DNA of 64,000 nt from Nannobrachium achirus (lineage: Eukaryota; Chordata; Actinopteri; Myctophiformes; Myctophidae), in NCBI GenBank assembly GCA_963921795.1, contig OY997641.1:58519942-58583941 (forward strand), read 5' to 3'. Below the pieces are notes generated by a model that did no database searches, had not been told where the DNA came from, and was given only the letters and a program-made list of their open reading frames with translations. Below are positions 21,960 to 32,477 of the stretch, piece by piece. Position numbers and translations under genes: made by a program. Within the stretch, counting starts at the first letter, position 1. Each line of letters begins with the position of its first letter.

Positions 21960-22430
21960 TGACATAGCGAGGCGTTGTGAGCTTGTAGAGTGTAGCTTGT
22001 CTATTTTCAAATGAGTGCCTCTTTCTTAGATTATTTGACCACCTGTTTTTATAGTGTAATGTGTTGATTACCTTAGTGTTTTTATTGCCTTTCTTTTTGA
22101 GGTATTAAAAAGGAGCTATAGTCAACTTTTTCTTGTAAAACGGATGCAAAAATAAAAATAATGTTTCGAAAATATTTTATAAAAAAATAAGCTTCATATA
22201 TGTGTTTCTATTCAAAAATGACCACAAAAAGCGTAAAATAATGATAAAATAATCACTTTGGCCATTGTCAGACCGACACTTTGTTTACATCCTAGTCTAT
22301 AGACTAGGATGTAAACAAAGTGTCGGCCCTACAATGAAAAAGTTGACTATAGCTCCTTTAACAGTCCTTAAATTGTCACTTCACTGTTACCCCTAAAATC
22401 ACGTGGGGACCCCCAGGTTGAGAACCACTG
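21960..22430. mobile_element. hAT-like MITE remnant, interrupted
   Basis: The right terminus GGTTGAGAACCACTG ends at 22430 and the interior matches 19590-19800. The left terminus is lost. A hairpin half (GGCGTTGTGAGCTTGTAGA) lies at 21970, and another MITE is inserted at 22104-22361. Confidence 0.6.
22104..22361. mobile_element. MITE with AAAGGAGCTATAGTCAAC termini
   Basis: Inverted ends AAGGAGCTATAGTCAACTTT and its complement inside a hAT remnant. The centre is a perfect 54-bp palindrome at 22273-22326 with no loop (half-arm CCGACACTTTGTTTACATCC then TAGTCTA). The insertion site is TTAA/TAA-like. Confidence 0.78.
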
Positions 22431-22730
22431 TTCTATATGTAAGCATTGCAAAAAGACTTACATGAATCTGTATCATCCTACAGGACTACAGTGTATTTCT
22501 GGCTTCACTGAGTGGGATGTCTCCCGTTGCTAAGCTAGAGCCTGCTTTACATTTTTTTCCCACTCATCGGAATCCATGGTTACGTAAGTAAGAAGCATGA
22601 AAAATTCAATGCGCAGGCTGGTCCCCTGGTAGTTCAACTCCAAACATCTCCCCACGCGGCACTCTAAAGCAAGGCTGGAACAACATTAGCATTCCTTGTC
22701 GGTGCAGCATATACTAAAAGGTATATGCTA
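22431..22730. other. no recognised feature
   Basis: Unique-looking sequence with no gene or repeat that I can see. Confidence 0.5.
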
Positions 22731-23161
22731 TAAAGAGGTGGTGCCATGATATTTCCCCCCTCTGAAACATGATTATAAGGTATTATGATTATACTAGGAG
22801 GAAGATTTTTTCCAAAAAAGTATACAGAAAGAGTTAAAATTGGGTTTTTATGTGGCCACACCCCCAGTTCATTAAGTATGCATGGATGTCATGGTGGGTG
22901 GTGACCTAGCTGAGTTAGCCACACCCCACAATGTTGGGTGAATGGCAATTAGGGGAGGAGTTGATTCTGTGATGTCATCTTATCTGTGTTTTTTAACTGA
23001 CACTTTTGACCAGAGGTGGCAGCCTCCAAGAGAAAACAAACAAATACCAAGTGAATAAATAATTGCTCATAAAAACCACACCAGGGGGTCTAATGAGGTA
23101 CTTTCAACCTCCTAGACACATGAAAAACAGAAAAAGTACAAAACTATGGCACCACCTCTTT
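22731..23161. mobile_element. MITE with AAAGAGGTGGTGCCAT termini
   Basis: Inverted ends AAAGAGGTGGTGCCAT and ATGGCACCACCTCTTT, with TA on both flanks. This suggests a TA-duplicating class, but the superfamily is unproven. Confidence 0.7.
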
Positions 23162-23600
23162 AAAGTCCTATGAGCTTGTTTGAAAAATAGCTTTACAAAT
23201 CCACTCTTAAAGCCTTTGGCAACATTTTGGCAGTCGGGTTTTGACTACAGACTGCACCGCGATTATATCAAAATGAATGATATGAATCGTATTTGAATAT
23301 ATGATTTTGAACATATTGTGTGTAAACACTATATAAATATCACGACAATAGCCACAATTATGCGACACATGACCTTGGATCTTGTTCCGATGATGAGGTG
23401 CTTTGCATCAAAGAAGATGATGACAGTGAAGGGAAATGGAAGTGTTCTATCTAAAGAATCAAAAGTGTTTCCTCGGCGTTGCACTTGGCATCATATTTTT
23501 TTTTACAGCTGGGCAGAAAACTTGTATTTCTATATTTACATTTTGTAATAATTGTTTTGTAAATTAATGCCCAACTTCATCGGGCAAGAGTGTCAGAAGA
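23162..23600. other. unassigned, with a MITE-end remnant
   Basis: Mostly AT-rich unique sequence. At 23500-23560, GCTGGGCAGAAAACTTGTAT resembles the end of the 20650-type MITE. Confidence 0.4.
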
Positions 23601-23607
23601 AAGTTGT

Positions 23608-23660
23608 GAACGTGGCAGATCTACAAGCTAACAACTGAGCTTGTAGATAGTCTATTTTCA
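23608..23660. repeat. short solo hairpin of the dispersed family
   Basis: GCAGATCTACAAGCTAACAA / CTGAGCTTGTAGAT... followed by TCTATTTTCACT. The inner GC stem has been lost. Confidence 0.65.
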
Positions 23661-23741
23661 CTATTTTAAAATGTTTTTTTTTTATAAATGATAGCGACCG
23701 AAGGTCGCAGTATACCATGAGAAATGTCGCAGCTTGTCTCC

Positions 23742-23811
<70 letters not shown>

Positions 23812-23848
23812 TCAGTCAGTCAGTCAGTCAGTCAGTCAGTCAGTCAGT
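23742..23848. repeat. (TCTG)n followed by (CAGT)n
   Basis: TCTG units to 23810, then CAGT units at 23813-23848; compound tetranucleotide microsatellite. Confidence 0.95.
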
Positions 23849-23937
23849 ACACATTTTTACAGTCTATTGGTTCCCTCTGACATCATGCTCTGATGTCACT
23901 GTGATGTCAGGGGAACCACTTACGTCCTCATAACAGA

Positions 23938-23945
23938 CATAAATA
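23938..23945 (+). promoter_or_regulatory. TATA-like box of the two-exon gene
   Basis: CATAAATA about 55 bp upstream of the start codon at 23999. The position fits a very short 5' leader, but it is a single weak motif. Confidence 0.4.
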
Positions 23946-23998
23946 CTGACGGATTCGCCGGCCGTGGCTCATTCGATTTTGTATTTACGACTAACAGC

Positions 23999-24934
23999 AT
24001 GCAGAACCAAGAGACCAGCGGTAGCGGAGGCGGCGAGGGTGAGGAAGCCGTCCACCCCATCTCACTCAGCTACGACGAGCAGGGAGAGGGAGACATCAGC
24101 CCCTTCCTATTCGGCGACGACGAGCAGGGAGAGGAAGGGGCCGGCTCTCTCCTGTTCCAGAGCGGCGATGTGGCGACCTGCTCCAGCGGCGACGGCAATC
24201 TGCAGACCGTCACCCGCGTGCAGCTGTTCCCGGATGAGAGTGACGACTACAATCGCGGCTTCTTCGACGGCTACTTCGACGGCTTGTGGGCGGTTGCCTC
24301 CGGAGGCGGCCATGACTCGGAGGAGAGCGACAGTGATGTTCTAACCGGCTCAGCTTCAGTCGCCTCCGGAGGCGGCCATGACTCGGAGGAGAGCGACAGT
24401 GATGTTCTAACCGGCTCAGCGGGGCATTTCAAGAGGACATCAGAGGTGATCGCTTCGCACTGGTAACACATTTCAATCGTGATTACGTGTATATTAATAT
24501 TTTTTTCTCTTACTGTGCAGGTGCCGGGTAGTTACTCAACCACCGACTACTCTATGAAGCTCTCCAATAAGCTGTCAGCGGTGCACAACAAAGCTGCGTT
24601 AAGCCTTGTTGATTTCAAGGCTACTCGGGAAGAAATCCGTCTGCTGAAGGCTGTGCGGGAGAAAGGATACCAGCTTCGTCGAAAGGGGCCGCACCTGGCT
24701 GCGCGGGAGAAGAACACCGGTGGCGCAACCGTGCCCACAACCAGGCTCTCTCAGATGGAGAAAAACGCACTGAACCAATGGAAGGAGGAGCACGATCCCA
24801 ACAAGAAGATGCGTTACCAGTTTGTGACGGCCTCTGATGTTGATGTTGTTAGTGTGCTGATCAATGGCAAGAAGTTCATCTTCGTGGATCGCAAAGTTGG
24901 GGGCTTCACAACCAAGCATCTGGTGGCCGAGTAA
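23999..24934 (+). CDS. unknown two-exon acidic/basic protein, about 286 residues
   Basis: Exon 1 is 23999-24445 and exon 2 is 24521-24934, separated by a 75-bp intron with donor GAG/GTGATC and acceptor after a pyrimidine tract, TACTGTGCAG/GTGCCG. Joining keeps the frame. A TATA-like box precedes and AATAAA follows at 24962, so the unit looks complete. The exon 1 product is acidic and Gly/Ser-rich, with DDYNRGFFDGYFDGLW and a Ser/Asp/Glu segment present twice through an exact 59-bp repeat (24296-24354, 24362-24420; period 66 bp, 22 codons). The exon 2 product is basic and helical-looking (KAVREKGYQLRRKG) and ends in a short apparently folded part (INGKKFIFVDRKVGGF). I recognise no family. The coding part is GC-rich in an AT-rich repeat desert. 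It could be a lineage-specific gene, a gene carried by a transposon, or a captured viral early-type gene. Frame, splice sites and signals make it likely to be real; its function is unknown. Confidence 0.65.
24362..24420 (+). repeat. exact coding tandem duplicate
   Basis: Second copy of the 59 bp at 24296-24354, in frame, encoding ASGGGHDSEESDSDVLTGSA. The identity implies a recent duplication or strand-slippage expansion. Confidence 0.92.
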
Positions 24935-24961
24935 TTATTCTGTATGTTATGATGATGTTTG

Positions 24962-24967
24962 AATAAA
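24962..24967 (+). terminator. poly(A) signal AATAAA
   Basis: Canonical hexamer 28 bp after the stop of the two-exon gene. Confidence 0.7.
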
Positions 24968-25204
24968 GAAAGAAAAAAAAAGGTTTTTTTAAAAGCCTTT
25001 ACATTTTCACTAAAGAGTTTCCTCCGAAATAAAGGGTCCTTTTAAGGGCCGGTCATTTCCAAAATGTTTTGGCCACAGCTTAGGTGGCATGCACTTGGGC
25101 CATTGTGTGTGGTACATAGCAGAAATACTGTGTGTGTGTGTGTGCGTGCGACCGTGCGTGCTCTGTCTGTCCTCCCTTACGTCTTCAGAAAGTACAAAAA
25201 AATT

Positions 25205-25410
25205 TGCTTGATTTCGGAGACAGGTATATCAGCGGGGGTTGGAACACAGTATCTCTGTAGCCATTAAACAAAACGGGTATTTCTTACATTGATGCTCCTA
25301 CATATTATCATGCAAGCACCAGTTAAAGTTACTTTCCATCCCTCATCCCATAACCCACACACTGCACATCATTTCGGAGCTCATATCTTTGAACGGGCAA
25401 GGGCTAGTTC
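25205..25410 (+). repeat. interspersed repeat, also at 43346-43530
   Basis: CAGTATCTCTGTAGCCATTA, TTCTTACATTGATGCTCCTA and ATCATTTCGGAGCTCATATC recur with few changes 18 kb away. Class unknown. Confidence 0.7.
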
Positions 25411-26384
25411 TTGCAAATTCGCCAAATTTGGCACAGATGTTGTCCATAACATACTTAATCATTTTAAGATGGGTGCCAAGATGGGCACCCCATGGTACTG
25501 CCGTATTGCGCAATCCAATTGGGCTCCCATTGACTTTCTATACAGGAGGAAAATACTCAGAAAAAGATTTTTTTTCTGGGTATTTAAGGAGGATCTGAGG
25601 GGTCTAACTAGGGGTTTGTCATGATGCTGAATCCATTGCAGGCATTTGTTTTGCACAAAAAACATTCCGTGGGATAGAAATGGTCTCAGAAAACAATACA
25701 CGTATGGGTGAGTATTCATGTTAGTCGGAGGCCTTAGGGTTTTTTTTTCTCGTGCTAATCAGTCTAAAAGTTCAAAATTTTGCACAGATGTAGCTCAGGG
25801 CATGCTCTAATGATTTAGCTAGGGCGCCCGAGTCTGCGACACTCGGGGTCGCCACAGCACCCAAAAAACTCTGAAAAGTGATGACTCATCACTTTTCATC
25901 ACTAATAGACAAGGCAGAATTTCTGAAAATGTGCTTGTATAAAGTCCCGAAGGCATTTTGCGAATATTTATTATATACAACTGTTCTAGGGGTATTAAGG
26001 GATGCTGAATCCAAATTTGCTGTTTATAATGCTCAAATTTTTTCCTAAATGGCTCAAAATTGAGAAATCCAACATGGCCGCCACTGCAAGGCTGAAATCT
26101 ATTTAAGTGAAAATCTTTTTGACTAAACAAGGTAGAAACTTGAACTAAATGTGTTTTTCTAGGTTAGCCTACATGGGGAATTTGAAATTCTATCCTGATT
26201 TTAGATCAGACGTGAATAATTGGCTTGAAACTCATACATGTATAGCAGAAAAAGTTCGTTATTGATGCATAATTCGTCAAACAGAAACAAAATCAGGATG
26301 AACCATGGTTTTATTCATCAAAACTCTTTTGATTTAGATTTTTCTATCAACAAGTCATATATGCAAATTATATATAGTCCTTAA
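25411..26384 (+). repeat. long interspersed repeat, left (direct) copy
   Basis: It matches 32983-33855 in inverted orientation over most of its length, ending at TTAA (26381-26384, sequence ATATATAGTCCTTAA). The left copy has an extra block near 25800-25900 with the palindrome TGAAAAGTGATGA-C-TCATCACTTTTCA at 25872-25898, which is shared with the foldback at 61941. Non-coding. Confidence 0.8.
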
Positions 26385-26495
26385 CACCTTCTAAGCCACG
26401 GGGGGCCCCTTAATGTTAAAACCGTACTATATCGCACATCCCCCCAGGGACTCTCAGCCACGCCGTACATTCCCGGACTTTGTCTTTAAAACCGT

Positions 26496-26503
26496 TATAA
26501 AAG
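26496..26503 (+). promoter_or_regulatory. TATA box before candidate first exon
   Basis: TATAAAAG, 170 bp upstream of the ATG at 26673. Confidence 0.45.
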
Positions 26504-26672
26504 CTTTTGATCCGAAAATCGGCGATCGTCTAACCTTCCCTAGTCACCACTCGTGCACTGATAGCTCATGCAGACCGTGCATGAAGCAGAGGTGACGTCA
26601 GCGCCTCTCCTTCTCCAAGGCTACTCCCAGCCATCCGTTTGCTGTCTGCACACTCGAGCTCCTACAGCAGCC

Positions 26673-26837
26673 ATGCTTGGGGCTATGCTAGCGAAACTTT
26701 TCAGTTCTGTTCTTCAGTCACACATGGACTATTTGCGGGGACATTTACGTGAAAGGATCGCGCACGCGAAACGCACGGGGACATCGACGATCGGCCAAAA
26801 CCCCCATTCTATCCCAACGGAAATCGAGAAAATCATG
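26673..26837 (+). CDS. candidate first coding exon of a transposon gene
   Basis: ATG in fair context (CAGCCATGC), 55 codons, then ATCATG/GTGAGT, a consensus splice donor. It encodes a small basic/amphipathic start (LRGHLRERIAHAKRTGTS). It lies between the inverted repeat copies and upstream of the LTGCD-gene palindrome, so it may be the 5' exon of that gene. The link is inference and no acceptor has been matched. Confidence 0.35.
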
Positions 26838-27419
26838 GTGAGTTACTGGCCTGGGGAAAAAAAAAAAAGAAAAAACAGCGGCGCTGTTCAAGATGGAGGG
26901 GCTGCGGGGTCATGTTTATAAACATAATATTATGTCTCAGATCACAATACAATAATAGAAATTTCACGGCTAATCTACCAACCACCATTCTATTTCGGAC
27001 GTCAAGGTGTTAATATGAAGGTAGGCTACGTTAATTTAGCCTATTTGCAGTCATCAATATTTCGAGCAGATCTCATAGGTATCTTGCAGCTGCATGCATC
27101 CAATTCCACTTTCCTGAATAGAATAGAATGGATTATAATATAATATAATAGTATTTTACCATATCAATAAAAGTAAATGTACATGGGAATACTTCTTACT
27201 GTAATCCTTACTGTGGCAGCTTATTCACAGTCTTCCTCAGTGTTCCGGCAAGTGTTGAGTTTTTTGCAGTTGCATGCTTCCATACATGCCATATGACTCT
27301 TTCTGGATAGAATAGAAGAGAGTTTATAGCCAGCACAAGTACATCAGGGTAGGGTTCATCAATCTGTCAACATCTAAGAGTCTAGAGTATGCAGTCTAGT
27401 AGGCTGATATTCTCTAAAA

Positions 27420-27992
27420 TTACCAAATCCCATTAGTACAATCTATTATACATACATACCTGCAGCTGCAGCGTTGGCTGAGGCACTCCTTTGTACACCC
27501 ACATGAAGTGAACTCCCTGCAGACTTTGGGCATAGGTGGCAGAGAGAGTAGCCGTGGCACTAACTGGCCTTCCTTGATCATCCAATACCATTTCCTCCAC
27601 TGGAGGACGATCGGGGTGTGGCAGGTGAGCTTGATTCCATATAGTTGCTTGATAGTGTGCACGCATGATATGGAACCTCACAGCATCTGTGGTTGGTGGC
27701 AGAGTCTCTTGGGGACGACCTTTGCAGAATAACTTTACTCATGCTTTGTTGCATGAATCAACGTCAGGCACACCATAGATCTTACAAATGAATCTTTCTG
27801 ATGATGTCACAATATCTTCTGTGAAAGGGCCCTTCCCAAGGCCAGCAAGATCAGTGTGATGTTGTTCGAACACCTGCCAGGCTGTCTTCTTTCCGTGGCC
27901 GCTGAACTGAGACACACTGTCACATCCAGTAAGGGCATGGAAGGAGTGTTCACGAGGAAGCTGATACACGACTCATCCTTCACTGTATCCAC
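27420..27992 (-). pseudogene. LTGCD-motif protein fragment, left arm
   Basis: The minus strand encodes HALTGCDSVSQFSGHGKKTA, then an ICKIYGVPDVDSC segment and, in another frame, ...PPVEEMVLDDQGRPVSATAT and FMWVYKGVPQPTLQL. The HALTGCD...GKK.A pattern is, from memory, widespread in uncharacterised repeat-associated proteins of fish and invertebrates; its function is not established. Frame breaks at about 27740 and 27970 make this copy non-functional. Confidence 0.6.
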
Positions 27993-28019
27993 GCACTGAT
28001 GGAAACAGTAGTCGTGTCA

Positions 28020-28614
28020 GCACGTGACACAGACGTGCTTCTACTACTGCTTGCTTACTTTGACAAAATCAGATGTACCTATGTCTACATGAAAGCTGGG
28101 ATATCAAAGGACCCAAAGTTTTTCCCAGTGCATGAAATTCACAGGATACTGTCTGAGGATTAACTGGACACACTCCTGCCCTTACTGGATGTGACAGTGT
28201 GTCTCAGTTCAGCGGCCACAGAAAGCCTGGCAGGTGTTCGAACATCATCACACTGATCTTGCTGGCCTTGGGAAGGGCCCTTTCACAAAAGATATCGTGA
28301 CATCATCAGAAAGATTCATTTGTAAGATCTATGGTGTGCCTGACGTTGATTCATGCAACAAAGCACGAGTAAAGTTATTCTGTAAAAGTCGTCCCCAAGA
28401 GACTATATGGAATCAAGCTCACCTGCCACACCCTGATCTTCCTCCAGTGGAGGAAATGGTATTGGATGATCAAGGAAGGCCAGTTAGTGCCACGGCTACT
28501 CTGTCTGCCACCTATGCCCAAAGCCTGCAGGGAGTTCACTTCATGTGGGTGTACAAAGGAGTGCCTCAGCCAACGCTGCAGCTGCAGGTATGCATGTATA
28601 ATATATTGTACTAA
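28020..28614 (+). pseudogene. LTGCD-motif protein fragment, right arm
   Basis: Plus-strand copy of the same gene. Upstream coding (LLLLLAYFDKIRCTYVYMKA) lies in the unduplicated spacer at about 28040-28160. A stop then interrupts it, and a long frame (28234-28614) runs through ICKIYGVPDVDSC to FMWVYKGVPQPTLQL. The LTGCD region itself is frame-shifted here (DVTVCLSS). Confidence 0.6.
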
Positions 28615-29196
28615 TGGGATTTGGTAATTTTAGAGAATATCAGCCTACTAGACTGCATACTCTAGACTCTTAGATGTTGACAGATTGATGAACCCTACCC
28701 TGATGTACATGTGCTGGCTATAAACTTTGTATCCCCTTCTCTTCTATTCTATCCATAAAGAGTCATATGGCATGTATGGAAGTATACAACTGCAAAAAAA
28801 CTCAACATTTGCCGGAACACTGAGGAAGACTGTGAATAAGCTGCCACAGTAAGGATTACAGTAAGAAGTATTCCCATGTACATTTACTTTTATTGATATG
28901 GTAAAATACTATTATATTATATTATAATCCATTCTATTCTATTCAGGAAAAGTGGAATTGGTTGCATGCAGCTGCAAGATACCTATGACATCTGCTCGAA
29001 ATATTGATGACTGCAAATAGGCTAAATTAATGTAGCCTACCTTCAACCTAACTTCATTTTAACCATGATATATTACCCTCCTAATATGTGAGCAGGTCGC
29101 GTTTTTTCAATAATTATTTTTAATAATTATTTTTTGAATTAAATTTTTTCCATTTTCCCAAATAATTAATAAAAATCACACCCGTGTGAAGTGGAG

Positions 29197-29198
<2 letters not shown>

Positions 29199-29269
<71 letters not shown>
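29199..29269. repeat. (GT)n microsatellite
   Basis: About 35 units. The surrounding 29046-29579 contains GATGGCGGAAAATCTATCATG and similar repeat-like sequence without a gene. Confidence 0.95.
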
Positions 29270-29270
<1 letters not shown>

Positions 29271-30129
29271 ATCATGTGTACCGATTTTTGTGACATTTGA
29301 AGAAAATATGTAGGAAAAGGAGCAAAAAGTGTGTTTTGGAGAAAATTCAAGATGGCGGAAAATCTATCATGGCGCAAATGGGCGTATGATATATGGGGAG
29401 ATGCGTCATGACCCAAGGAATCCAGGGAAAAAATATTTTTAATTTTCCGACCTACGGTTCAAGAGTTACAGGCCAAAACGTAAAGTGGGGTGTTATGGCG
29501 CCACCATGCGGCCAAATGACACAATTATTTTTTATTTAATCCTTGAAATCATTATGAACCTCCTCTCCAAGTCTTGAAACTCTAGCCCAGGGGTCCTCAA
29601 TAGGCGGACCGCGGTCCATGTCCGGACCCAGGCGCACCTCCGTCCGGACCGCGGCACATTTCTGAGAAATCTCCGCACAGTTGTATCTGACGATCGGACT
29701 GACTGTGTGTGATTTGTGTTTGTGTGTGCGTGGGTGTGTATGTGCTCATTCGCTCAAACACATACACGACAGGCTCACAAGACACACCCCTACGCCAATT
29801 TGCAAGCCCACAAAGCGTAGCGGGTGCAACGTGCTGTGGGCTTGTAGATCAAAGGTTTTCCTTCCCTCCGAAGCAGCGCTCTCCATGCTGCTCCCCCCTC
29901 CCCTCCCCTCTCCACACACTCATGCCGCTCGCTGCCTGAAAAAGTTGCTAAAACCTCTTGGAAACCATTGCTCCCACTGGATTAATAACTTAGAGATCTT
30001 CTACCTTTGGCTGTTCAATTGGAGAGGACAACAGCAACACATTAATATCCACGATGTAAGGCTCCAACTGCTTGCATTAGACGAGAAATGGTCGCGAAAC
30101 TCGCGATGCGTGATCATGCGTCTTTAAAT

Positions 30130-30683
30130 GGGCGCGTTCGGAAATGCGCACTCAACGCACTGGTGTGCTATGTTGTCGTTCGTTTATTCGGTGCACTTGG
30201 TGCGTTGTCGTTCGGAAATCCAGTGCGCGGCGCACTGGTGTGTTGAGCGCACGCACTCACCAACCCTACTCAGAAGATGGGGTTAGGCAGTGTGGTGCGG
30301 TGGTGCGGTGTTCTGATTGGTTGGTTTTCATGGCCGTGTCTCGAATGCTTCTCAGCTGTGAACAATGGAGGAAATTACCGCAAAATGCAGCATTTGCAGC
30401 TTAATTGGTCGTTTGGCCTTGATAGTTTCACACTCATTAACGTGTAAACTAACAGCAGGTATGCCAATGTTACATCTCCTTTCAATATCAACGTTACGTT
30501 AGCATACTTAGCAACTGCTGCTTTTCAGAAAGTTTGCCTTCAGAGTTCAGAGTGAAAAAGCACACAGCTGCCTGTTAAAACTGGTCGTTCGTAAATAAGC
30601 CACACTGAACGCACTCTCCAACGTCACGCCCACTGCACTCACTACACTGAGCACACACCCGGTGCGGGTTTCCGAACGCACCC
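30130..30683. mobile_element. Harbinger-like MITE, nested
   Basis: Ends GGGCGCGTTCGGAAA and TTTCCGAACGCACCC with 3-bp flanks AAT (30127-30129, 30684-30686). The ends are rich in GCGCAC/GTGCG words. The class follows from the 3-bp duplication and GGG start. Confidence 0.7.
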
Positions 30684-30852
30684 AATGTGATGTGTCGTCG
30701 CATATTATTGCCAGCTATCCTAGGCTGTGTTAGGTTAATAACTATGACTCGTTGACCCTGATTTGACTGGCCATTTGACATAGTCAACCAGCACAGTCTG
30801 GCTTGTGCAGTACGTGTGTCAACTGAATGTCAAGTAATCCTCTCCCCCTCAC

Positions 30853-32045
30853 TAGGGTTGCCAACTCCCAGAGACTCAAATAAGGGACACCTTCTGGCCG
30901 CCCGCCGAAGGTGGGTGGCCGGGGAAAAAAAAGTATTTTGAGGGGGGTCAACAGACTCAACACGCCTGAAATGCATAGAAAACTGCATTTTGGCACAGTC
31001 ACAGACACTCAGAGAGTTATACCTACAGTATAACACACAATACATTACAAACACAACAGGTCTTACATCTGCATCAGGCTACATCTGCATCAGGTTACAC
31101 TTACTGTAACATTGCATACATATCATAATCATAAGGAAATTAAATGCTTCAACCATACACCAGATATAGCCTATAACAAACCCATGGCTTGCCATGTAGA
31201 TCTACATTTTACTAAGATACACTTCAACTGAGGCATATGGCCTACTGTACATAGTCTAACACTGGTCCCCAAACACTGGGTCCCATTTGTGAGTCACAGA
31301 ATTATTTTTATGGGTCCTTTAATTTTTTGTTTCCTACATTTTGTTTTCATGATTTAGTAATTTTATGAATAACTCAAATGAAAATCTAAGACATTCCATA
31401 AATTGGAAAACACATATATAAGAAGTAGTGAAAATAGCCGATCTACAAGCTCACAACAGCTGTGCATAGTGATGTGTTGTGAGCTTGTAGATCTGCTATT
31501 TTCACTAGTTTGGGTAAATGTTTCATTTCTCTTTTTGGTCTTGGGCTAAAATGTTTTGGAACCACTGGTCAACAATATACTGCTACAGAGAAAGGGGGAA
31601 CAAGTAATCTGCTTGGAGCTCTTCAACATCCAGATTCTCAAGAACCCATAGTATTATAGCATTTTGCCACATACAGAGTACAGAGTATGGTACAGACACA
31701 CAGACACACACAGCTCACCTGCTGCAGTCAGATGAGACTCATTCTTCTCAGTTTAGTTTTGTGTCGCCCGCGCTGGCTCGCATTCAACAACGCACAGCAG
31801 CAGAGTTCATGTTACACAAGGACTGGCGCAGCACGCACGTACGTGACGAGGCACCCCCAGGGTCCTAGAGCCCTTCACATACAGCACACACACACAAAGG
31901 CAGGCAGACGATGCCTGGCGCACGCACAGAAAAATATATATGTGCATAGTCCCTTTACCGGGACAAGCGACGTCCCTTACGGGACGCGCCTCTTTCAGTC
32001 AGAATACGGGGCGTCCCGGCCAATACGGGACGGTTGGCAACCCTA
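30853..32045. mobile_element. hAT-like element, TAGGGTTGCCAAC ends, nested
   Basis: 13-bp inverted ends TAGGGTTGCCAAC/GTTGGCAACCCTA with a perfect 8-bp duplication CCCCTCAC at 30845-30852 and 32046-32053. It holds the hairpin at 31433-31506 inside a CACTGGTCCCCAAAC-type segment. Confidence 0.88.
31433..31506. repeat. dispersed hairpin, variant inner stem
   Basis: GAAAATAGCCGATCTACAAG ... CTTGTAGATCTGCTATTTTC with an inner arm CTCACAACA.C and a looser loop, flanked by TAGTG/CACTA. Confidence 0.8.
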
Positions 32046-32210
32046 CCCCTCACGCTAAGTTTCACTTTATTTTCCATTCTGAACAACAAGCCTAATATTG
32101 CATTCATGCTCTTTAGTTTCCAATAATTAAACTATAAGCCAGTGTTTTATTGCTACACAATAAATGTAAATAATGTAGCCTACTCTACATGCATAAATAA
32201 TTATCCATTC

Positions 32211-32272
32211 ATCCATCCATCCATCTTCAACCGCTTATCCAGCATCGGGTAGCAGGGGTAACAGTTCCAACT
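32211..32272 (-). mobile_element. LINE 3' tail fragment
   Basis: The minus strand reads GGATAAGCGGTTGAAGATGG then (ATGG)n, the same 3' end as the LINE piece at 55270-55816. Confidence 0.75.
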
Positions 32273-32477
32273 GAGATTTCCAAAGTTCCAAATAATAATA
32301 ATAATAATTAAAATAAACAATTCTAATGATTATAAAATAAATATACATACATACAGTACATACTGTATAAATGTATCCGCCTTATTTCGCCTTCGCCTTT
32401 TTTTTCGGACCCGGACCTGTTTCAAAAAAATATTTCTGGACCTTCAAGATTTGTATTTGAGGACCCCTGCTCTAGCC

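Larger units (their letters stand above)
27016..29045. repeat. 2-kb inverted duplication (palindrome)
   Basis: The left arm (27016-27947) and right arm (28167-29045) are inverted copies with a 219-bp asymmetric spacer. The right arm lacks about 50-60 bp present near 27650-27715 of the left. The outer ends read GAAGGTAGGCTACG.TAATT and the complement. The divergence looks like a few percent. Both arms carry pieces of one gene, running outward. Confidence 0.88.
29588..32469. mobile_element. hAT-type element (CAGGGGTCCTCAA ends) with nested insertions
   Basis: Ends CAGGGGTCCTCAAT and TTTGAGGACCCCTG, flanked by a perfect 8-bp duplication CTCTAGCC at 29580-29587 and 32470-32477. The terminus resembles Charlie-type hAT elements. 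No transposase frame is seen. It contains a Harbinger-like MITE (30130-30683), another hAT-like element (30853-32045) and a LINE tail (32211-32272). Confidence 0.9.
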
